From: UBA6054 sp964522095
Lineage (GTDB): Bacteria > Planctomycetota > Phycisphaerae > Phycisphaerales > UBA1924
Direction of reading: 5' to 3'
NCBI GenBank assembly: GCA_964522095.1
Contig: CAZFSO010000107.1
Coordinates: 1 to 6,594, forward strand
Length of the DNA stretch: 6,594 nucleotides
The notes beneath the pieces were generated by a model, which did not search any database, was not told the DNA's origin, and saw only the letters and a list, made by a program, of their open reading frames with translations. A program made the translations under genes and the position numbers. Of this stretch, positions 4,582-6,594 are shown in pieces. Positions within the stretch are counted from its first letter, which is position 1. Each line of letters opens with the position of its first letter.

Positions 4582-5619
4582 GTGCCCGAAGGAACCCCAC
4601 GAGCGGCGTGCTGGCTGCGGCCCGATCAGGCCGAGGCGGTCGCGCGGATCCTCGCAGCCGCCGGCATCCTGCCCGCCTTCGCGGGCTCCTCCCGGGCCGG
4701 GCAGACCGGCCAGGTGGCCCGCGCCCTGAACTGCGAACCCTGCGACGACCTGCGCTCGGCCATCGTCTCCCTGCCCGTCGACCTGGTCTTCATCGCCGAC
4801 GCCGGCGACTTCGGCCACCGCGAGGTCGAACAGGACCTGACCGCCCTGCAGGCCGCCCGCGCCCGCGCCGTCCCGGTCGCCACCGTCGACCCCGTCCCCG
4901 CGACCGCCACCGAACTCTCCGGATCGCGATGGACCGAGGCGATGCACAACGGCTCGCTCGCCGAACTCGTCCGCGTCGTCCCCCGAACCCGGCGCACGCC
5001 CGCCGTGAGCGAACTGCACGCCGCCATCGAGACCTTCGGCGTCCCGCGCACCTGCTCGGTCCGCATGACCGGCCCGGCGACCCTCGCCTCGCTCGGCGCC
5101 CGCCTGTTCGACGCGATGGACCTGCTCCGCACCCTCATGGGCGTGCCCGAGACCACCGATGCCTGCTTCGTCGCCCCCGCCCAGGGACGCGGGCTGCACC
5201 AACTCCCCGGCGAGTCCCTCCGCGGCCTCGCCGGCGACATGACCGTCCACCTCCGCTACGCCGACGGCCGCGCCGCCGTGCTCCACCTCTCCGACCAGCC
5301 CGTCGCCTCCTCCTTCGACCTGCGCGTGCTCGGCGCGGAAGGCTCCATCGCCGTCACGCCCGACCGCTTCGTCTGGCGACGCCCCGACGGCGGGGCCGAC
5401 GACACCCCCATCGCCACCACCGCCCCCGACCCCGCCGCGGACCCCGGCGAGAACGCCCTCATCGAGCAACTCGGCGACCTCTGCGCGGGCGTGTGCCCGA
5501 AACTCCCGCCGATCGACTACCCCGCGGTGCTCTCGATGGCGCACGCCGCGCTGCTCAGTTGCCGCACCGGCCAAGGCGAGGCGCCCGACACCATCCGCCG
5601 AATCATGCAGTTCGCATGA
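4582..5619 (+). CDS. Gfo/Idh/MocA-like protein with degenerate active site
   Basis: The 345-residue protein has the overall plan of Gfo/Idh/MocA NAD(P)-dependent oxidoreductases. Its N-terminal half holds the Rossmann-like pieces ARALNCEPCDDLRSA and VDLVFIADAGDFGHREVEQ (about 46-84). The C-terminal half has the family strand pattern (GARLFDAMDLLRTLMG, MTVHLRYADGRAAVLHLSDQ, FDLRVLGAEGSIAV). It ends in a helix like the usual YPAVLSMAHAALLSCRTGQG. Several hallmarks are missing. There is no GxGxxG near the N-terminus. The catalytic EKP motif is replaced by VDP (102-104). The usual histidine of the GxxxDxxxHxxD motif is absent. The protein may therefore not be a redox enzyme, or may use another mechanism. 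The substrate is unknown. The GTG start follows an in-frame stop at 4570-4572. The gene is divergent from rnpB across the gap and convergent with the CBS gene, with 34 bases between them. Confidence 0.75.
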   Translation: MPEGTPRAACWLRPDQAEAVARILAAAGILPAFAGSSRAGQTGQVARALNCEPCDDLRSAIVSLPVDLVFIADAGDFGHREVEQDLTALQAARARAVPVATVDPVPATATELSGSRWTEAMHNGSLAELVRVVPRTRRTPAVSELHAAIETFGVPRTCSVRMTGPATLASLGARLFDAMDLLRTLMGVPETTDACFVAPAQGRGLHQLPGESLRGLAGDMTVHLRYADGRAAVLHLSDQPVASSFDLRVLGAEGSIAVTPDRFVWRRPDGGADDTPIATTAPDPAADPGENALIEQLGDLCAGVCPKLPPIDYPAVLSMAHAALLSCRTGQGEAPDTIRRIMQFA

Positions 5620-5653
5620 CCCGGCGAACGCCCCGCGCTCCCCGACCACGCGC

Positions 5654-6106
5654 TCACACCGGCGCGGCCGACCCGCCCGCGATGTAGGTCTCCATCGTCT
5701 GGATCGTCTCGACCAGCACGCTGTGCTCGGCCTGGTTCAGGTCGCCGATCGACAGCATCCCGACGAGTTCGCCTTGGTCCACGACCGGCAGGTGCCGGAT
5801 GCGCCGCTCGCGCATCACCAGGCGCGCCTCGTTGAGTTTCGTCGAAGGCCGGCAGGTCAGCACGCTGCGCGTCATCACCTCGGCGACGCGCGTCGAGGCC
5901 GGGTCACGCCGCTGCGCCACCACCCGCGTGAGGATGTCCCGCTCGGTCAGGATCCCCACCATCTCGCCGCCCACCCCGTGGAGCACCACCACCGACCCGA
6001 CCTTGTGGGCGTTCATCAACTCGGCGGCTTCCAGCACCGTCGCGCCCGACTCGACCGAGTGGACCTCCCGCGCCTTGCCCCGCATCACGTCCTGGACGGT
6101 TCCCAT
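5654..6106 (-). CDS. Two-CBS-domain protein
   Basis: The 150-residue soluble protein consists almost only of a tandem CBS (Bateman) module, a sensor that usually binds adenine nucleotides or SAM. The first CBS spans about residues 3-62 (VQDVM, then VGSVVVL and GILTERDIL). The second spans about 73-127 (VAEVMTRSVLTCRPSTKLNEA, then IRHLPVVD and GMLSIGDL). A helical tail ETIQTMETYI follows, as in many stand-alone CBS proteins. No effector domain is attached, so it probably regulates another protein by contact. The partner is unknown. The frame stays open to 6289, but the ATG at 6106 is the right start. It has an ideal Shine-Dalgarno, and the MGTVQDVM beginning is typical, while the upstream residues are Arg/Gly-rich. 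It lies 173 bases after tyrS on the same strand and ends convergent to the Gfo-like gene. Confidence 0.92.
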   Translation of the reverse strand: MGTVQDVMRGKAREVHSVESGATVLEAAELMNAHKVGSVVVLHGVGGEMVGILTERDILTRVVAQRRDPASTRVAEVMTRSVLTCRPSTKLNEARLVMRERRIRHLPVVDQGELVGMLSIGDLNQAEHSVLVETIQTMETYIAGGSAAPV

Positions 6107-6113
6107 GGCGTCG

Positions 6114-6118
6114 CCTCC
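6114..6118 (-). promoter_or_regulatory. Shine-Dalgarno site of the CBS gene
   Basis: GGAGG on the minus strand with 7 bases to the ATG at 6106. It fixes the start and contrasts with the leaderless look of two plus-strand genes in the window. Confidence 0.75.
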
Positions 6119-6188
6119 GCTGCGTTCCGCGGCTCGCGCCCGCCCGGCCCACGATCCCGGGCGCCGCCCGCGCCGCTGGTTCTCGCCC

Positions 6189-6194
6189 AGTATG
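6189..6194 (-). promoter_or_regulatory. Possible -10 box (CATACT) for the CBS gene
   Basis: CATACT, preceded by TG two bases away from the hexamer region (TGTCATACT), lies in the 173-base gap between tyrS and the CBS gene. It would give a leader of about 75 bases. No convincing -35 box is seen. Confidence 0.3.
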
Positions 6195-6279
6195 ACAGAT
6201 CCCGGCCCCAAATGGAAGGCCCCTCCGCGCAAACGCCTGCCAGAACACGGTTTCCGCCGCCAAACCCCGACCGCGGCCC

Positions 6280-6594
6280 TCAGGACCACCGGATCAGGTG
6301 CCAGTTCTTCTTCCCGCGCCGGATCGCGGTCAGCGAGCCGTGCAGCAGGTCCGACGGCGTGAGCCTGTCCTCCGGCCCCATCTTGCGCCCGTTGACGCTC
6401 ACCGAGCCGTTGGCGAGAAACTCGCGCGCCTCGCGCTTGCTCTGGGCGAGTTTCACCGACACGAGCAACTCGACCGGGTCCACGCCCTCGCCGTCGAGAT
6501 CGGCCCGATCCGCGTTCGACGACGGCACGTCGGCCAGCACGTCCAGCAGGGTCCGGCGGTCCAGCCCGGCGACGTCGCCGGAGAACAGCGCCTT
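6280..6594 (-). CDS. tyrS: Tyrosine-tRNA ligase, C-terminal part (runs off right edge)
   Basis: The last 104 residues of a tyrosyl-tRNA synthetase, which charges tRNA-Tyr in the cytosol. The visible start KALFSGDVAGLDRRTL matches the end of the catalytic and anticodon-binding region of bacterial TyrRS. It is followed by a complete S4 RNA-binding domain: DPVELLVSVKLAQSKREARE, then LANGSVSVNGRKM and the near-invariant ending RRGKKNWHLIRWS. The RRGKKN tail is typical of bacterial TyrRS and contacts the tRNA. The frame is open to the window edge with no stop, and the catalytic half (HIGH and KMSKS-type motifs) lies outside. I see no terminator hairpin with a T-run after the stop, so read-through into the CBS gene is possible. 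Confidence 0.93.
   Translation of the reverse strand, partial: KALFSGDVAGLDRRTLLDVLADVPSSNADRADLDGEGVDPVELLVSVKLAQSKREAREFLANGSVSVNGRKMGPEDRLTPSDLLHGSLTAIRRGKKNWHLIRWS

Noticed and set aside
4608..5687. Long plus-strand frame inside the Gfo-like gene
   Set aside because: Its translation is dominated by Arg, Pro and His, typical of a +1 shadow in GC-rich DNA.
6107..6289. N-terminal extension of the CBS protein to 6289
   Set aside because: The ATG at 6106 has a perfect Shine-Dalgarno and the normal family N-terminus. The extension is Arg/Gly-rich and contains the likely promoter.

Overview
The window is a very GC-rich bacterial segment with a strong preference for G or C at third codon positions. 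The two small proteins with a zinc ribbon reading CGYDLTG followed by membrane helices are a type I associate with Planctomycetota, Phycisphaerae in particular. That placement is an inference from memory of protein style. A run of exactly 100 N suggests a draft or metagenome-assembled scaffold.

Left part (1-2735): a protein gene on the minus strand runs off the left edge and is divergent from ispH, the last enzyme of the MEP isoprenoid pathway. ispH is followed by rlmN, the radical-SAM methylase of 23S rRNA A2503 and certain tRNAs. The 141-base gap between them holds a 101-base symmetric element of two inverted, GGAG-headed hairpins that resembles a REP/BIME pair. It ends only 7 bases before the rlmN start codon.

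Middle (2736-4455): a fabZ-type 3-hydroxyacyl-ACP dehydratase gene is followed 4 bases later by a gene for a zinc-ribbon membrane protein. A second zinc-ribbon membrane protein with the same N-terminal module follows, separated by a REP-like hairpin and flanked by degenerate purine-rich repeats that lie in opposite orientation on its two sides. Next come a strong hairpin and the 3' end of the RNase P RNA gene (rnpB, minus strand), which is cut by the N gap.

Right part (4556-6594): a Gfo/Idh/MocA-like protein with degenerate cofactor and catalytic motifs lies on the plus strand. It is convergent with a two-CBS-domain protein and the C-terminal (S4 domain) end of tyrS, both on the minus strand.

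Most of the genes are housekeeping and do not form one pathway. The more interesting signals are non-coding. They include a repeated TANNNT-N6-start-codon arrangement that suggests leaderless transcription, the REP-like pair inside the rlmN leader, and an rnpB gene whose missing part cannot fit in the 100-N placeholder. I saw no convincing new defence or mobile system.
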